A stretch of 64,000 nt of DNA from Budorcas taxicolor (taxonomy: Eukaryota; Chordata; Mammalia; Artiodactyla; Bovidae): the NCBI RefSeq assembly GCF_023091745.1, contig NC_068913.1, positions 30,882,501-30,946,500 on the forward strand. Reading direction: 5' to 3'. The notes under the pieces are model-generated. The model was not told the origin of the DNA. It saw only the letters and a program-made list of their open reading frames with translations, and ran no database searches. Within the stretch, counting starts at the first letter, position 1. Every line of letters begins with the position of its first letter. The position numbers and the translations under genes were made by a program. Positions 11,355-23,699 of the stretch are shown here, one piece after another.

Positions 11355-12035
11355 ACCTGATATCTGTTTTTCAACTATAGAGGAAACCTCTCAGATATTT
11401 GCAAAAAGTAGAGAGGGGAAACAAATTTGCCACTTGCCTCATGACCATTCAAGAGCTATAAATACCATCATTACTCTTGCCTGATAAAATAGGATAAGAT
11501 AGAGTCTAAGGCCTTTCTTTGCAACAATACACTGGAATTTTCCAGGAATGGGAAAAGCTTTTTCATAGAAGTACTGAGGACAATCCAGTGTGTTTTCTGT
11601 TTTGTGAGTCATTCTACTGTATTTTTACTCTCTCTTTTGTTCTTGCAAATTTTACATCGCATTTACAAATGTGTTAATACTGTTAGATGACAATTTCATT
11701 GAAATAAAGTGGAGTAATAAACAATGACAATACAATAAAAAGAAATGAATCTGAATATAAATGAATCTGAATATAAAGTAGCATGTAAACAATTTGTCAG
11801 AAAAGTCATTGTTGTAGGAATCATACTAATGCACAGTTTGGGCATATGTGTATATTTTCATGAATGTGTGACATAATAAAGTCCAAAGCCAAGATGGATA
11901 AAAGCATACTTTCTGTTAATATCCCCCTGCAAGTGTCTCAGTTCCATCCTCACTTGAAAAAATAATACAACCTCACAGTGCATTCATGAAGTTATATCCA
12001 AAATACTCCATCTTTGTACCCTGATTTGAATATTT
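11355..12035. other. AT-rich non-coding; 16-bp tandem duplication
   Basis: No gene seen. A perfect tandem repeat of ATGAATCTGAATATAA occupies 11745-11760 and 11761-11776. Confidence 0.5.
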
Positions 12036-12039
12036 ATTA

Positions 12040-12180
12040 TTGTATAATAGATCTATCAGTTTATTTATTGCCTATCTCCCTCACTAGAATTTAAGTCCTG
12101 AGAAGGCATGGGATTTGTCTATTTCATTCATAGCTATATCTCTAGCACATAGTAATTGCTCAATTAATATTTGTGGGCAG
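12040..12180 (+). mobile_element. L2 LINE 3' terminus, forward
   Basis: The block GCCTATCTCCCTCACTAGAATTTAAG near 12070, the word GGGATTTGTCTATTTCATTCAT and the AGCACATAGTAATTGCTCAATTAATA tail are the L2 3' terminus. Confidence 0.8.
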
Positions 12181-12184
12181 AATT

Positions 12185-12935
12185 AATATCTCTTAAAATC
12201 TGTAAAATATTGAAGCAACATATTTATATATATACCACAGACTCTAGACAAATCACTGGTTGAACTCAGTATAAGCAACAGTGGTGTGTGGTATATATAT
12301 TAGCCTGGAAATCTAGATTTTTAGACTTGGTTCTGCCACCAAATGTGAGAATTCAGGCTTTCATATTTGCCAAATGACACAGATGAGAAGGGAAACCTCT
12401 TCTCTGCTGTGCTTGGTTCAATTCACCAACAAGTATATCTTGTTAATGCCTATTAACAGACTCAAATAGTTTATATTGGGGAGTTGGATTATGGCAGCAT
12501 GAGAAGGCAATGGATAGTAGGGGGACAGTCAGTATTTTAGACACGTCTTTACATTAAATTACTGGTGACTAGCAGAGAGAACAGGATGAGTACTGAGGTA
12601 ATTTTATATGATCCAGAGAGATCTAAAGGAAGTCAGAGTAAGAAACACAGTTTTTACAATTTTTATTCAGTATTCCAAATACAATGCATTTTAATTCTTT
12701 AAAATAAAATTAAAATATAAAGTTCCCAATTCAATTAAAAAGCACTAAAACTGACATTATTTCCAAACCTTAACATATTCTATATTAGAACTGACTTCCC
12801 TATAGCAATTTCTTATTTAGACAGCAAATCTCTTTCCAATATATATAAACTGGATTACAGTGTACTTTATCAGCACCAAAGAATATGAGACTTCTGAAAG
12901 CTGTAGTAACCACAAAATATACAATAATTTAAAAG
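12185..12935. other. AT-rich non-coding, nothing recognised
   Basis: No gene or named element. Some wording at 12310-12380 hints at a very old MIR but is not convincing. Confidence 0.35.
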
Positions 12936-12937
12936 AA

Positions 12938-13158
12938 CAAAATGAAACAAATCGCCAGTCCAGGTTCAATGCATGATACTGGATGCTTGGTGCACTGAGA
13001 CGACCCAGAGGGATGGTATGGGGAGGGAGGAAGGTGGGGGGTTCAGGATGGGGAACACGTGTATACCTGTAGCAGATTCATGTTGATGTATGGCAAAACC
13101 AATACAATATTGTAAAGTAATTAACCTGCAATTAAAATAAATAAATTTATATTTTTTA
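12938..13158 (+). mobile_element. Ruminant L1 3' UTR fragment, forward
   Basis: The words ATCGCCAGTCCAGGTTCAAT, GATGGTATGGGGAGGGAGGA and TTGATGTATGGCAAAACCAA belong to the ruminant L1 3' UTR. It ends in an AATAAATAAA-type tail. The 5' end is truncated to about 220 bp. Confidence 0.9.
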
Positions 13159-14522
13159 AAAAATCAGAAGGATAAATTTGCATCAGGGTCAATTAAGGCA
13201 GAAAAAGGGATTATTCATTCTATACTCCCTTCTATACAATAACAAGAGCACAAGTTAGTTATAATTAAGTCCAAAGTAATTTTTAAAATTCACTTATTTT
13301 TTAAGTGAAGGATAATTGCTTTACAGAATTTTGTTGTTTTCTGTCAAACATCAACATGAGTCAGACATACATGTACAATATGTCCCCTCCCTCTTGAAAC
13401 TACCTCCCATTTTTCTCCCCATCCCACCCTTCTAGGTTGATACAGAGCCCCTGTATGAGTTCCCTGAGACATACAGCAAATTCCCATTTGCTATCTATTT
13501 TAAATATGGTAATGTAAGGTCCCATGTTACTCTCTCCATACATCTCACCCTCTCCTCCCCTCTCTCCATGTCCATAAGTCTGTTCTCTATGTCTGTTTCT
13601 CTATTGCTGCCTTGCAAAAAATTCATCAGTACCATCTTTCTAGATTCCATATATATATGTTAGTATACAATATTTATCTTCCTCTTTCTGACTTACTTCA
13701 CTCTGTATAATAGGCTCTAGGTTCATCCACCTCATTGAGTTCAATTCAATTCATTTGCTCAGTCATGTCTGACTCTTTGCGACCCCTTGGACTGCAGCAT
13801 GCCGGGCATCCCTGTCCATCGCCAACTCCCAGAGTTTATTCAAACTCATGTCCATTGAGTCAGCGATGCCATAAAACCATCTCATCCTCTGTCATCCCCT
13901 TCTCCTCCTGCCTTCAATCTTTCCCAGCATCCGGGTATTTTCCAATGAGTCAGTTCTTCGCATCAGGTGGCCAAAGTATTGGAGTTTCAGCTTCAGCATC
14001 AGTCCTTCCAATGAACATTCAGGACTGATTTCCTTTAGGATGGACTGGTTGGATCTCCTTGCAGTTCAAGGGACTCAAGGGTCTTCTCCAACACCACAGG
14101 TCAAAAGCATAAATTTTTCGGTGCTCAGCTTTCTTTATAGTCCAGCTATCACATCCATACATGACTACTGGAAAAACCATAGCTTTGACTAGACGGACCT
14201 TTGTTGGTAAAGTAATGTCTCTGCTTTTTAATATGCTGTCTAGGTTGGTCATAACTTTTCTTCCAAGGAGCTAGCATCTTAAAATTCTTGGCTGTAGTCA
14301 CCATCTGCAGTGATTCGGGAGCCCCCCAAAATAAAGTCTGTCACTGTTTCCATTGCTTCCCCATCTATTTGCCATGAAGTGATGGGACTGGATCTTTGTT
14401 TTCTGAATGTTGAGTGTTAAGCCAACTTTTTCACTCTCGTCTTTCACTTTCATCAAGAGGCTCTTTAGTTCTTCTTCACTTTCTGCCATAAGGGTGGTGT
14501 CATATGCATATCTGAGGTTATT

Positions 14523-14667
14523 TTATTTTATTTTTTTAAATGTGAAATCATACAGTTTATATTTTTTAATTTTTAAAAAAATTTTATTTTTACTTTACTT
14601 TGCTTTACAATACTGTATTGGTTTTGCCATACATTGACATGAATCAGCCACGGGTATACATGAGTTC
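14523..14667 (-). mobile_element. L1 3' fragment nested in BovB
   Basis: The T-rich sequence, the word GCTTTACAATACTGTATTGG and antisense GGTTTTGCCATACATTGACA are the ruminant L1 3' end in reverse. BovB sequence is continuous across it (GAGGTTA on the left, TTGATATTTCTCCC on the right). A short TTATT duplication is compatible with target duplication but is weak. Confidence 0.8.
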
Positions 14668-14705
14668 TTATTGATATTTCTCCCAGCAATCTTGATTGCA
14701 GCTGG

Positions 14706-16039
14706 TCATAGCAAACACCCTCTTCCACAACACAAAAGAAGACTCTACACATGGACAAGAGCAGACGGTCAATACTAAAATCAGATTGAAAAAAAAATCA
14801 GATTGATTATATTCTTTGCAGCCAAAGATGGAGAAGCTCTATCATGAACTCCTTATTGTCAAATTCAGATTTAAATTGAAGAAAGTAGGGAAAACCACTA
14901 GACCATTCAGGTATGATCTAAATAAAATACCTTACAATTATACAATGGAAGTGAGAAATAGATTCAGGGATTAGACCTGATAGACAGAGTGTCTGAAGAA
15001 CTATGGACAGAGATTCATGACATTGTACACAAGGCAAGGATCAAGACCATCCCCAAGAAAAAGAAATGCAAAAAGACAAAATGGTTGTCTGAGGAGGCCT
15101 TACAAATAGCTGTGAAAAGAAGAGAAACAAGAGGCAAAGGAGAAGAGGAAAGATATACCCATTTGAATGCAGAGTTCCAAAGAAGAGCAAGCAGATAAGA
15201 AAGCCTTCCTCAATGACCAATACAAAGAAATGAAGGAAAACAATAGAAAGACTAGAGATCTCTTCAAGAAAATTAGAGATACTAAGGGAACATTTCATGC
15301 AAACATGGGCACAATAAAGGACAGAAATGATATGGACCTAACAGAAGCAGAAGATATTAAGAAGAGGTGGCAAGAATACACAGAACTATACAAAAAAATC
15401 TTCATGACCCAGATAACCAAGATGGTATGATCACTCACCTAGAGGCAGACATCCTGGAATGTGAAGTCAAGTAGGCCTTAAGAAGCATCACTACGAACAA
15501 AGCTAGTGGAGGTGATGGAATTCTCATCGAGCTATTTCAAATCCTGAAAGATGATGCTGTGAAAGTGCTGCACTCAATATGCCAGCAAATTTGGAAAACT
15601 CAGCAGTAGCCACAGGACTGGAAAAGGTCAGTTTTCATTTCAATCCCTAAGAAAGGCAATGCCAAAGAAAGTGCAAACTACCACGCAATTGTACTCATCT
15701 CACACGCTAGCAAAATAATGCTCAAAATTCTCCAAGCCAGGCTTCAGTAATACATCAACCATGAACTTCCAGATGTTCAAGCTGGATTCAGAAAAGGCAG
15801 AGGAGCCAGAGATCAAATTGCCAACATCCATTGGATCATTGAAAAAGCATGAGAGTTCCAGAAAAACATTTACTTCTGCTTTATTGACTATGCCAAAGCC
15901 TTTGACTGTGTGGATCACAACAAACTGTGGAAAATTCTGAAAGAGATGGGAATACTAGACCACCTGACCTGCCTCTTGAGAAACCTATATGCAGGTCAGG
16001 AAGTAACAGTTAGATCTGGACATGGAACAACAGGCTGGC
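14706..16039 (+). pseudogene. BovB reverse transcriptase ORF, broken
   Basis: This is the inverted 5' part of the BovB insertion and holds the pol-like ORF of an RTE-clade LINE. In life that ORF encodes an endonuclease and reverse transcriptase that copy the element into DNA by target-primed reverse transcription. Fragments in several frames match the BovB protein: a Lys-rich linker region (14989-15198), an EAEDIKKRWQEYTE block near 15342-15380, and the RT motif FIDYAKAFDCVDH at about 15880-15918, which includes the first catalytic Asp region. In-frame stops (for example TAG after CAGCAG near 15607) and frameshifts split the frame into at least four pieces. The C-terminal RT part is absent from this strand; it lies on the minus strand at 13.74-14.70 kb. 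It is dead. Confidence 0.88.
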
Positions 16040-16099
16040 TCCACCTCATTAGAGCTGACTCAAATGTTCTTTTTTTATGGCTAAGTAATTTTTAAATTG

Positions 16100-16425
16100 T
16101 GACTTCTAATTTTTAGACCTATAGTTCTTGTACTTTACATTATGAAAACAATTCTAACAAGCTTTACAGCCTTAAGAAAGAAATCAAAAAAACTAGAAAT
16201 AGTGGAAAATGAATCACAATTATATATAGATAGAGTGTGCCAATGAGACAAATCACAACAGGAAGATCAGGCCTGAAGTGATATCATCTTGAAATGATAT
16301 ATTTCAGCCCATTTTCTTTGTTAATATATATTCATGGCTGGCCTTGAGTAGTTGAGTCTGAGGCAGCATTCCGAAAAGCAAGAATATGGATGAACACTGG
16401 AGTGTTGAATCCTAAATTAGACTCT
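16100..16425. other. Non-coding, nothing recognised
   Basis: AT-rich sequence between the L1/BovB block and a MIR. No feature seen. Confidence 0.4.
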
Positions 16426-16605
16426 GCCAATTTCTAGTGAGGAATCTGGGATGGAGTATTTCACTTCCCTTGAGATCCATTTTACACATTAGCAAAAGTA
16501 GAAGTAATACCTCTTGCTCCAAGGTTTGCTGGGAGGATTAAAGGCAAAATATCTGGCACCATCCTAGTACATAATTGACATTCAAAAAATATTAATTTCC
16601 CTTTT
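16426..16605 (+). mobile_element. MIR SINE, forward
   Basis: CCATTTTACACATTAGCAAAAG near 16478, GCTGGGAGGATTAAAGG near 16529 and a CTAGTACATAATTGACATTCAA tail give the forward MIR order. Confidence 0.75.
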
Positions 16606-16609
16606 TCCT

Positions 16610-17035
16610 TTTCTAAAAATAAAGAGCTGTTCAAGGGAAGTCAAGTGTTTTCCATGATTACTGAATAAAAAGTTGAACTTTACAAGCAATAAATAGCTTG
16701 AGTTTGGCACTCATGAATGATTTTAATCAGAGGGTTTAAAAAATAATCAACTCAGCAATTTTTATGGAAATAACAACCATGATCACTTTTTAATTCCTAG
16801 TTTAATGACATTCAGCCACATCAATGACCCCACCAAAAAATAATAATTTTGTTCATATACATAACTAATATATACAAAATACTGAAATCTCAAGGAATCC
16901 TCACAGTTACCTTAATATAAGGAAGACAGAATTTTTAAACATAAGGTGAATTCTGGCTTTAGTTTTGCATTATGTGAGTATAGTCTTCTGAAGTGTTATG
17001 GACTTCAACAGAGTAGACACATTAAAAAGTAAAAG
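16610..17035. other. AT-rich non-coding, nothing recognised
   Basis: About 430 bp with no recognised gene or repeat. Confidence 0.4.
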
Positions 17036-17039
17036 CAGG

Positions 17040-19310
17040 ACAAATATCAGTATGGCAGAGTAAGAGGATGCAGAGCTCATCTCTCTCCACGAACACATCA
17101 AAAATGCATCTACATGTGGAACAATTCTCACTGAAAATTAACTGGAAACTGGCAGAAGGACTCCTATACAATTAAAGTGAAGTGGTAAGAAAGATACACA
17201 CATAGTTGAGTAGGAAGGGAAGGAAAGCAATAAGGTCAGGACTTGTGCCCCTGGGAGGGGACTCAGAGGAAATTGAGATTATATGATTGAACACCCACCT
17301 TGAGGAGGGAGGCCACATACTGGATGTCCCAGTCCTGGAATTAGTAGAGGGAATTCCCTTTGTCTGGCTGGAGGACTGCTGAGTAAGGTAGAAAGGCTGG
17401 AAAAGCCTGGATTCTGGTCCTGGAGAGTGCATGCAGCAGGATAGAGAGTGGTCTGTCCTAGAAGCTGATGGGTCCCTGGCAACTACCTTGCCACAAGTTT
17501 GAACCCAGAAATTCAGTTAAGAAAGACGGAAAATCAATAAGGCAATGTGGTCTTAAATGACACAACAGGCCACTTAAGCTTAATTGATATGTATAGGAAA
17601 TCAACTATAGAAACAAAAATACATTGGTAGTAAACATGCTACTGAAAAACCAATGGTCAATGAAATCTAAGAGGAAATCAGCAAATATCTTGAGACAAGT
17701 AAAAATGGGAATACTCCAAAATCTACAGGATGTACCAAAAGCAGTTTTAAGAGGGAAGTTTATAGAGATATGGGGCTTCCTCAAGAAACAAGAAAAATTT
17801 CAAATAAGCAACCTAACGTACCACCTAAAGGATTTAAAGAAGAACAAAAAAAAGCACAAAGTTGGCAGAAGAAAGGAAACAGTAAAAATCAGAGGGGAAA
17901 TAAATAAAATACAGACACAAAGAAAAATCAACAAGAAAGATCAATGATACCAAGAGCTGTTTTTTTTTAAAAGACAAAAATATTAATAAACCTTAGCCAG
18001 GCTCATGAAGAAAAAAGAGAGTGGACTCAAATAAACAAAATAAGAAATGAAAGAGGAGAAAAAACAATCAATACCAAAGAAATACAAAAAATTCTAAGAG
18101 AATACTATGAATAGTTATATGAAAATGAACTGGACAACCTGGAAGAAATAGAGAAGTTTCTAGAAAAATATAACTTACTAAAACTGAATCAAGAAGAAAC
18201 AAAAAAAATTTGAACAGAACTATCACTAGTAATGAAATTGAATTTGTAATTTAAAAAAAAAAAGAAAAAACAACTCCCATCAAACAAGTCCAGGACTTTA
18301 AGATTTCGCAGGGGAATTCTACCAAACAATTAAGGAAGAACTATAACCTGTCTTTCTCAAACTATTCCAAAAAAAACTGAAGAGGATGAAACACTCCCAG
18401 ATTCATTCTATAAGGCCATTATTACCCTAATAAACAAAACCAAACAAAGACACTACGAAGAAAGAAAATTATAGATCAATATTTATGATGAATAATAGAT
18501 GCAAAAATCTTCAACAAAAAATATTAGCAAATCAAACTCAATAATATATAAAAAGAATCATAGACCATGATGAAGTTGGACTTATTCCAGAGACACAAGA
18601 TTGGTTCAATATTCACTAATCAATCAATATGGTATACCATATTAACAAAAAGAAGGATAAAAATTACATGATCACCTCAGTAGCTATAGAAAAAGCAACT
18701 GACAAAATTCAATTTCCATTCATGATAAAATTCTGATCAAATTAGGTGTGGAAGGAACAAATGCCAAACCTACAGCTAGCATCTCGAGAGTGAAAACCTG
18801 ACACCTTTCTAAATTCTAGAACAAAGAAAAGGATGCCCACTCTCACCAATTCTTTTTAACATAGCATTAGAAGTTTTAGCCACAGCAATCAGACAGGAAA
18901 AAGAAATAAAACATGTGGATGGACCTAGAGAATATTATGCTTAGTGAGGTAAGTCAAATAGAGAAAGACAAATACTATGATATCAGTTATATGATGAATC
19001 TAAAAATAAATACAAATGAATGTAATATGCAAAACAGAAACAGACTTATAGACACAGAAAATAAACTAGATGTTACCAATGGGAGAGGGAAGGGAGGGAG
19101 GGACAAATTCCAGGCTTAGTATTAAGAGATACAAATTACTATGCATAAAATAGATAAGCAACAAAGATATATTGTACACTACAGGGAATTATAGCCATTA
19201 TCTTATAATAGTGTATAATCTGTAAAAATACTAAATCACTATGCTGTACTCCCAAAAATAATATACTATTATAAATAAACTATACTTCAATTTAAATGAA
19301 ATAAAAGAAG
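17040..19310 (+). mobile_element. Old L1 with 5' UTR, ORF2 pieces and 3' end
   Basis: GCAGAGCTCATCTCTCTCCA near 17070 and the following words look like an old L1 5' UTR. From about 17540 the sequence jumps to ORF2-type words (ATGACACAACAGGCCACTTAA, GATGTACCAAAAGCAGTTTTAA near 17728, GGCTTATTCCAGAGAC-like near 18580). At about 18910 it jumps again to the L1 3' end (GATGGACCTAGAGAATATTATG), ending near 19310. ORF1 and most of the RT are missing, so this is an internally deleted fossil with no usable frame. Confidence 0.8.
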
Positions 19311-19499
19311 AATTATCAGAACTTTATTCTCCTTTTCTTGAATCTCATGATCCAGTCCAGCCTAAGGATTAATGCATTAAACACCAAATCTAATTTTTTC
19401 CTAAAGGACCCATAATGTTGTAAGTTTGAAAGTTGTAACCATGGACAACAAACCATAACACTGATGAACATCCCTGCTTCTCTCTCTCTCCTCGCTTCT

Positions 19500-19570
19500 A
19501 CTTCTCCATGCCCAGTGCAGTATAAGTTCCAACAAATGTTTGTTGGATGAATTAACAAATGAATAGATGA
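19500..19570 (+). mobile_element. L2 3' terminus, short
   Basis: CCAACAAATGTTTGTTGGATGAAT at 19529-19552 is the L2 3' terminal word. The upstream part is not recognisable. Confidence 0.5.
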
Positions 19571-19789
19571 TCAAAAAAAAGAACACTTCCAAATTTTAAA
19601 ATAAGAATCTATGAAGGTGGATTTGTACTTATTGATATAATAACTAAAGAAACTATAGTAGAATACTGAAGAACTATGCAAAAGTAGATAGCTGCATTTG
19701 TGTTTTTGAGGAAGAAAAGTAGATATTATAAATAATATATCTAGATAAAGGAATACTACCTAAAATTATTGTCAAAGGTACCAGATGTT

Positions 19790-21420
19790 AAACTTTATCA
19801 AAGCATTCTCCTAGAGATTGGGAATACAAAGATGAGTACAGCAATGACTTTTAAGAAGTTCACAACATAATAGAAGAAATTAACTCATAAACAAACTGAA
19901 TAAACGTATGTATAAAGTAAGTATATTTATAACATACACACATATATGCATGTAAAAATACTATGGTGTTCAAAAGCAGGAGTAAGAAATGTTGTTTGGA
20001 GAATACTGTGTAGTCAGGAAAGGGAAGCACTGAGATAGTCCTCTGAGAGGACAGTTTAATTGGGTCTCAAAGATGAGCCAGATGTTTTAAGTCATACAAT
20101 GTAAGGAAGAACATTCAGGCAGGCAGTAGATTATGTGGAACAGTAGAAAGGCCCTAAACAAAAGTGGCCAGTTTAGGGAAAGGCAGGGAGATTAATGTGG
20201 TGGAGAGCAGATTGAAATGGGATGAGATAGATAGTGGGGTAGGGAGGGGAAGTAAAATAAGGAGGGCCTTGTTTGCCATATGGAAGAATTTTGATTTTAT
20301 ATTGTAGGCCAGTGGTTTTCAAATTATAGAATTTTTACAGGGAAATAAAAGCTTCCTAGCTTATTTATCTGTTTAGTCTTCCAGTTAAGTTTCATTTATG
20401 TAAAAAAAAAAATGTCTCAAAACCTCTGTTACAGGCAATGAGTCTATGAAAGGTATTTCCTGTTTTTGTTTTGAGAGCAATGAGACTGTGTTACATTTTA
20501 AGAAGGTCAATGACAGGGTCAATGACAGTGGAGGTGAAAAAAGTATGGGGTCAGATCCTAAGAATAATTACATTGCCAAAGTGAAAGATCTGGAAAGCCT
20601 ATTCCAAGATGGCAGCAGGTGTGATAGAAAGCACTACACTGGAACAGAAAGTTAGTGGTCTCTAAAACTTTTTTTCATCTCCCTGGAGTAAAGACTGAAC
20701 TCAAGATTGAGAAGAAGCAGATCAGGATTAGTCTCAAGTTTTAGCTTGGGATTTTGTATATATAATGGTATTTTCTACCAGGATAAGAAATAAAAGAGGA
20801 TGATCAGGTATAAGTGCAAAACTATAAGTTAAATTTGAAGCACTGTAGTCTACATAAATAAATATGTACATTCAAGTGTTGGGCAGAAAAGTGTGGGGCA
20901 AGAAACAAAAATCCACACTGAAGACACAGCTTTGAGAAATAGTGGCATAAAAATATGTCTTTTGCTATAAGCACAGAGTAAATCACTCAGGGAAGAGGTG
21001 AATACATGAAAGGTCCAAAAATAAAATGTGATTTATCTTATTTAAAGGATAGATAGAGGAAGAAAATTCTGTGAAACAAACTAAGAAAGGAAGGAGAAAC
21101 TAGGAGATTATAGTGTCAATGAAGGTAACAGAAGTTTCAAAGAGAGGGTCAACAAGCAAGATCAAGATCAAGCAGAAAAACAAAAAAGGTCTGAGGAGAA
21201 TCTACTGAATTTGTCAATGTGCATCTCCTTAAAAACTAAATCAGATCTACTGGCGGTATAGTGAAAGCAGAAGTTGTGCTACTGTTAAGAAAGTTAAGAA
21301 TTCACTGAATAGAAAGAAAGTACCGGGTTCCATGCTAGGGTTAATTACTTCATGAGTAAAAATCTAATTTCTGTGTGCAGAGTTTGTTAGAGGCATCAAG
21401 AAAGTTAACATGGCTGTAGA
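19790..21420 (-). mobile_element. L2 LINE, long reverse copy
   Basis: Antisense L2 words recur in order. GGAGGGCCTTGTTTGCCATAT near 20261 is followed by TTTTGATTTTATATTGTAGG. Near 21080-21200 a region resembles the L2 block with GGAGAAACTAGGAGATTATAGTGTC and AGAGAGGGTCAACAAGCAAGATC. It is diverged with many indels and no frame. The limits are approximate. Confidence 0.6.
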
Positions 21421-21424
21421 GAAA

Positions 21425-22250
21425 TAACAGTAAGTATAAAATTGCTACTTATGAGACCAGTACTATCTTATAGAGAATAGGTATTGGCTGTGAGAACTGA
21501 TATTCAAAGCAGATTAAGAAGAAATTTTGGAGTAAAAAAAAATTTGATAGACTTCATCTATGATAAATGATTTATAATTTTGCCTGTTTATTCTGGATTT
21601 ATTTTATTATGTTACCATTATTGTCATTGTTGTAAAAAGTTAGATAAAAGTAATGAGATGTTCCAAAGTCAAACGCCACATAATGACCGTAACCAAGAGT
21701 CAGTGCCAAGAATAGGGAAATCTCTGTGCTCCTCTGTCTTGAAAGCAGAAGAAACACTGAAGCGTTTTGAAGGCAATAAAGCAGGCCAAAGAACATGTAA
21801 ACAGCTCTTTCTCAAATGAAGTAGTTGAAGAACACCATGTCCATTCTAGCATTAACAAAGTAAAAAAAAAAAAAAAAAAAACAACCTTTTGTAAAGTTCA
21901 AGGGCTAACATATTTAGTTAATTTGGTGAGAAAAGCAATGGCCTACTTTCTATAACCATGCTCAGTGAGAGAACAAGTGAATCCTACTTTTCAAGGGCTC
22001 TTTTTTTCCAAGAAAAAAATATGCTTACTTATAAAACAGAGTTTTTTAATGAAGAATATCATTTAATGATTTATATTTCTTTTAATTTTGATGATGTCAA
22101 CACTATTCATAAACTAAACACAGTTCTAAATATAAAGCTTTTAAATTATTGAATTCTTCTACTTCTGTTTTATGTAAAAGGTGACAGTATAACCTACTCC
22201 AAAGTTACAGTCCTATTACTGGTTTGTTAAGAGGTTATTGATATGGGCAG
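21425..22250. other. AT-rich non-coding with an A tract
   Basis: No gene seen. An uninterrupted run of about 19 A residues lies at 21862-21880. It has no adjoining retrocopy that I can recognise. Confidence 0.4.
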
Positions 22251-22254
22251 AGAA

Positions 22255-22335
22255 GGTCTGTAAGTTTCTTGAAGGAAGATGGCTATATCCTCAGGACTAC
22301 ATAGATGCTCAATAAACTCTTACTGAACTAAACTG
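22255..22335 (+). mobile_element. L2 3' terminus, short
   Basis: CTTGAAGGAAGATGGCTATATCCTCAGGACTACATAGATGCTCAATAAACTC follows the L2 tail layout (gap-ridden in the middle). Confidence 0.55.
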
Positions 22336-22339
22336 TCAT

Positions 22340-23690
22340 ATAGAAAATAATATTAGCCAAAAATTCACTTAATCCTATCATGATGTCATCCTATTTTTTT
22401 TTTAACTCCCCAACACTTAAAAAAAACATTAACTCAATAACTATTAATCTTGAAAGTAAAATTTGTTTGGATCTACTTGACTGGTTGACAAAACTATCAT
22501 TATTTATATAGATAGGAATTCTTCATCCAGAGATCAAGAAATCAATGCCAAGAGGGTCAAGGAGATAATATAAAAGAGGGGAAATGTGTGTGTAAGGGAG
22601 TAGAGACACAAGTGCCTAAAAGGGGACAGGCAGCAGTGACGTCAATCCAAGAAGTGGTGCTGCATAGACATCTGGTCCCAGATCACCTGATCTTTCAGGA
22701 GATCTCAAAAATATGTATTTTTGAGGCTGTCTCCTAATTTAAAAATTTTAACTCAATTGCTTTTTATAATATCATGTGACTGACTCTCTCCACTCTAGGT
22801 AGATACTTGGCAATTAAGGTCTTTAGACATCAAAGCCATTAAAAGGGCTGAACGATTACAATGAACAGATTATGTGTTTAGCCTGTGCCATCTGAATTGA
22901 AAAAAACTATCTCTCTAATGAGGGTATAAAATACACTCTGTACAGCTGTAGAAATTATTGCCAAAATTGTTTTTCTTCTTTCAGCTTCAGCAGTCTTTAA
23001 TGCTATTACAATCTGAAAGGTTAACATCAAAATGATTAAGACAAAAATACTTAGAAACTTTTGCATAATTCGTAGCAGTTGATACTGAAAGACAAATTGT
23101 CTTGTAGCACAAATACATTACAAACTATAACACATAATGACAACTTAGTGAAATATACTTAAGTGAAAAGATTAAAAATGTAATTCTTTTCATTATTAAA
23201 AACACCAGAAGTACAGTTCACTCCTGTTAACATAAATGAACAAGTCACTATATTTTAAATATATTTTATGGAATAACATAGTTTGATTGGGAGAGGACAT
23301 TTTTGTGCAATTTACCCATGACATATTCTTTCCACATGGCTGGATCATAGGTATTATTATTGTTCCACCACATGGAAACACATCAGGGCCCATTCTTTGG
23401 CTAAAGCACCCTGCAGTATCACATGTGGTGCCAATTTTTGTCACACTTCAGTGGAGGGATTTAGAATAATTTACTTTAGCTGTGGATTTTTCCCTAACAA
23501 AGATTGTCAGTCTGTATCACGCAATACTTTAAAGACTCTAGTCTTTTAATAGATGTGTGTTTAGGTGGGAGGGAGAAGTAGTGTTTTTCAGAACGGCACA
23601 AAACAAATGCCCCATGGGCAGATAGAGGGCTGGATTTGAATCCTAAATCTGCTACTCATTAGCTATGTAACTTTGGACTAATCACCGGAG
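22340..23690. other. Unassigned stretch; CRE-like site and two reverse frames
   Basis: The palindrome TGACGTCA at 22637-22644 is a full cAMP-response-element consensus. On the minus strand, 23444-23196 encodes a Cys-rich peptide with three N-glycosylation sequons (NMS, NCT, NQT). Downstream, 23066-22878 starts with a signal-anchor-like run (MQKFLSIFVLIILMLTF). Both frames are short (82 and 62 codons) and unrecognised, and could be chance. I see no named transposon here. Confidence 0.3.
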
Positions 23691-23699
23691 CTCTACTGA

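Larger units (their letters stand above)
13737..16039 (-). mobile_element. BovB (RTE) LINE with inverted 5' portion
   Basis: From 13737 to 14702 the BovB 3' region lies on the minus strand, starting with the short-repeat end (TTCAATTCAATTC). At about 14702-14706 it switches to BovB coding sequence on the plus strand, which continues to 16039. This is the classic 5'-inversion (twin-priming) structure. TCCACCTCATT occurs at both 13726-13736 and 16040-16050, so the two halves are one insertion. The whole block sits inside a reverse L1. A short L1 piece (14523-14667) is nested in the minus-strand part. Confidence 0.93.
13285..16093 (-). mobile_element. L1 3' end (reverse), interrupted by BovB
   Basis: The antisense L1 3' end runs from a T-rich start through TTGAAGTGAAGGATAATT-like words to the TAATAGGCTCTAGGTTCATCC block near 13711. 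It resumes at 16051 with AGAGCTGACTCAAATG and TATGGCTAAGTAAT, which is the next part of the same L1 region. The interruption is a complete BovB insertion with an 11-bp target duplication. Confidence 0.9.

Noticed and set aside
17624..17947. 107-codon Lys-rich forward frame
   Set aside because: It is a remnant of L1 ORF2 in an old, internally deleted copy.
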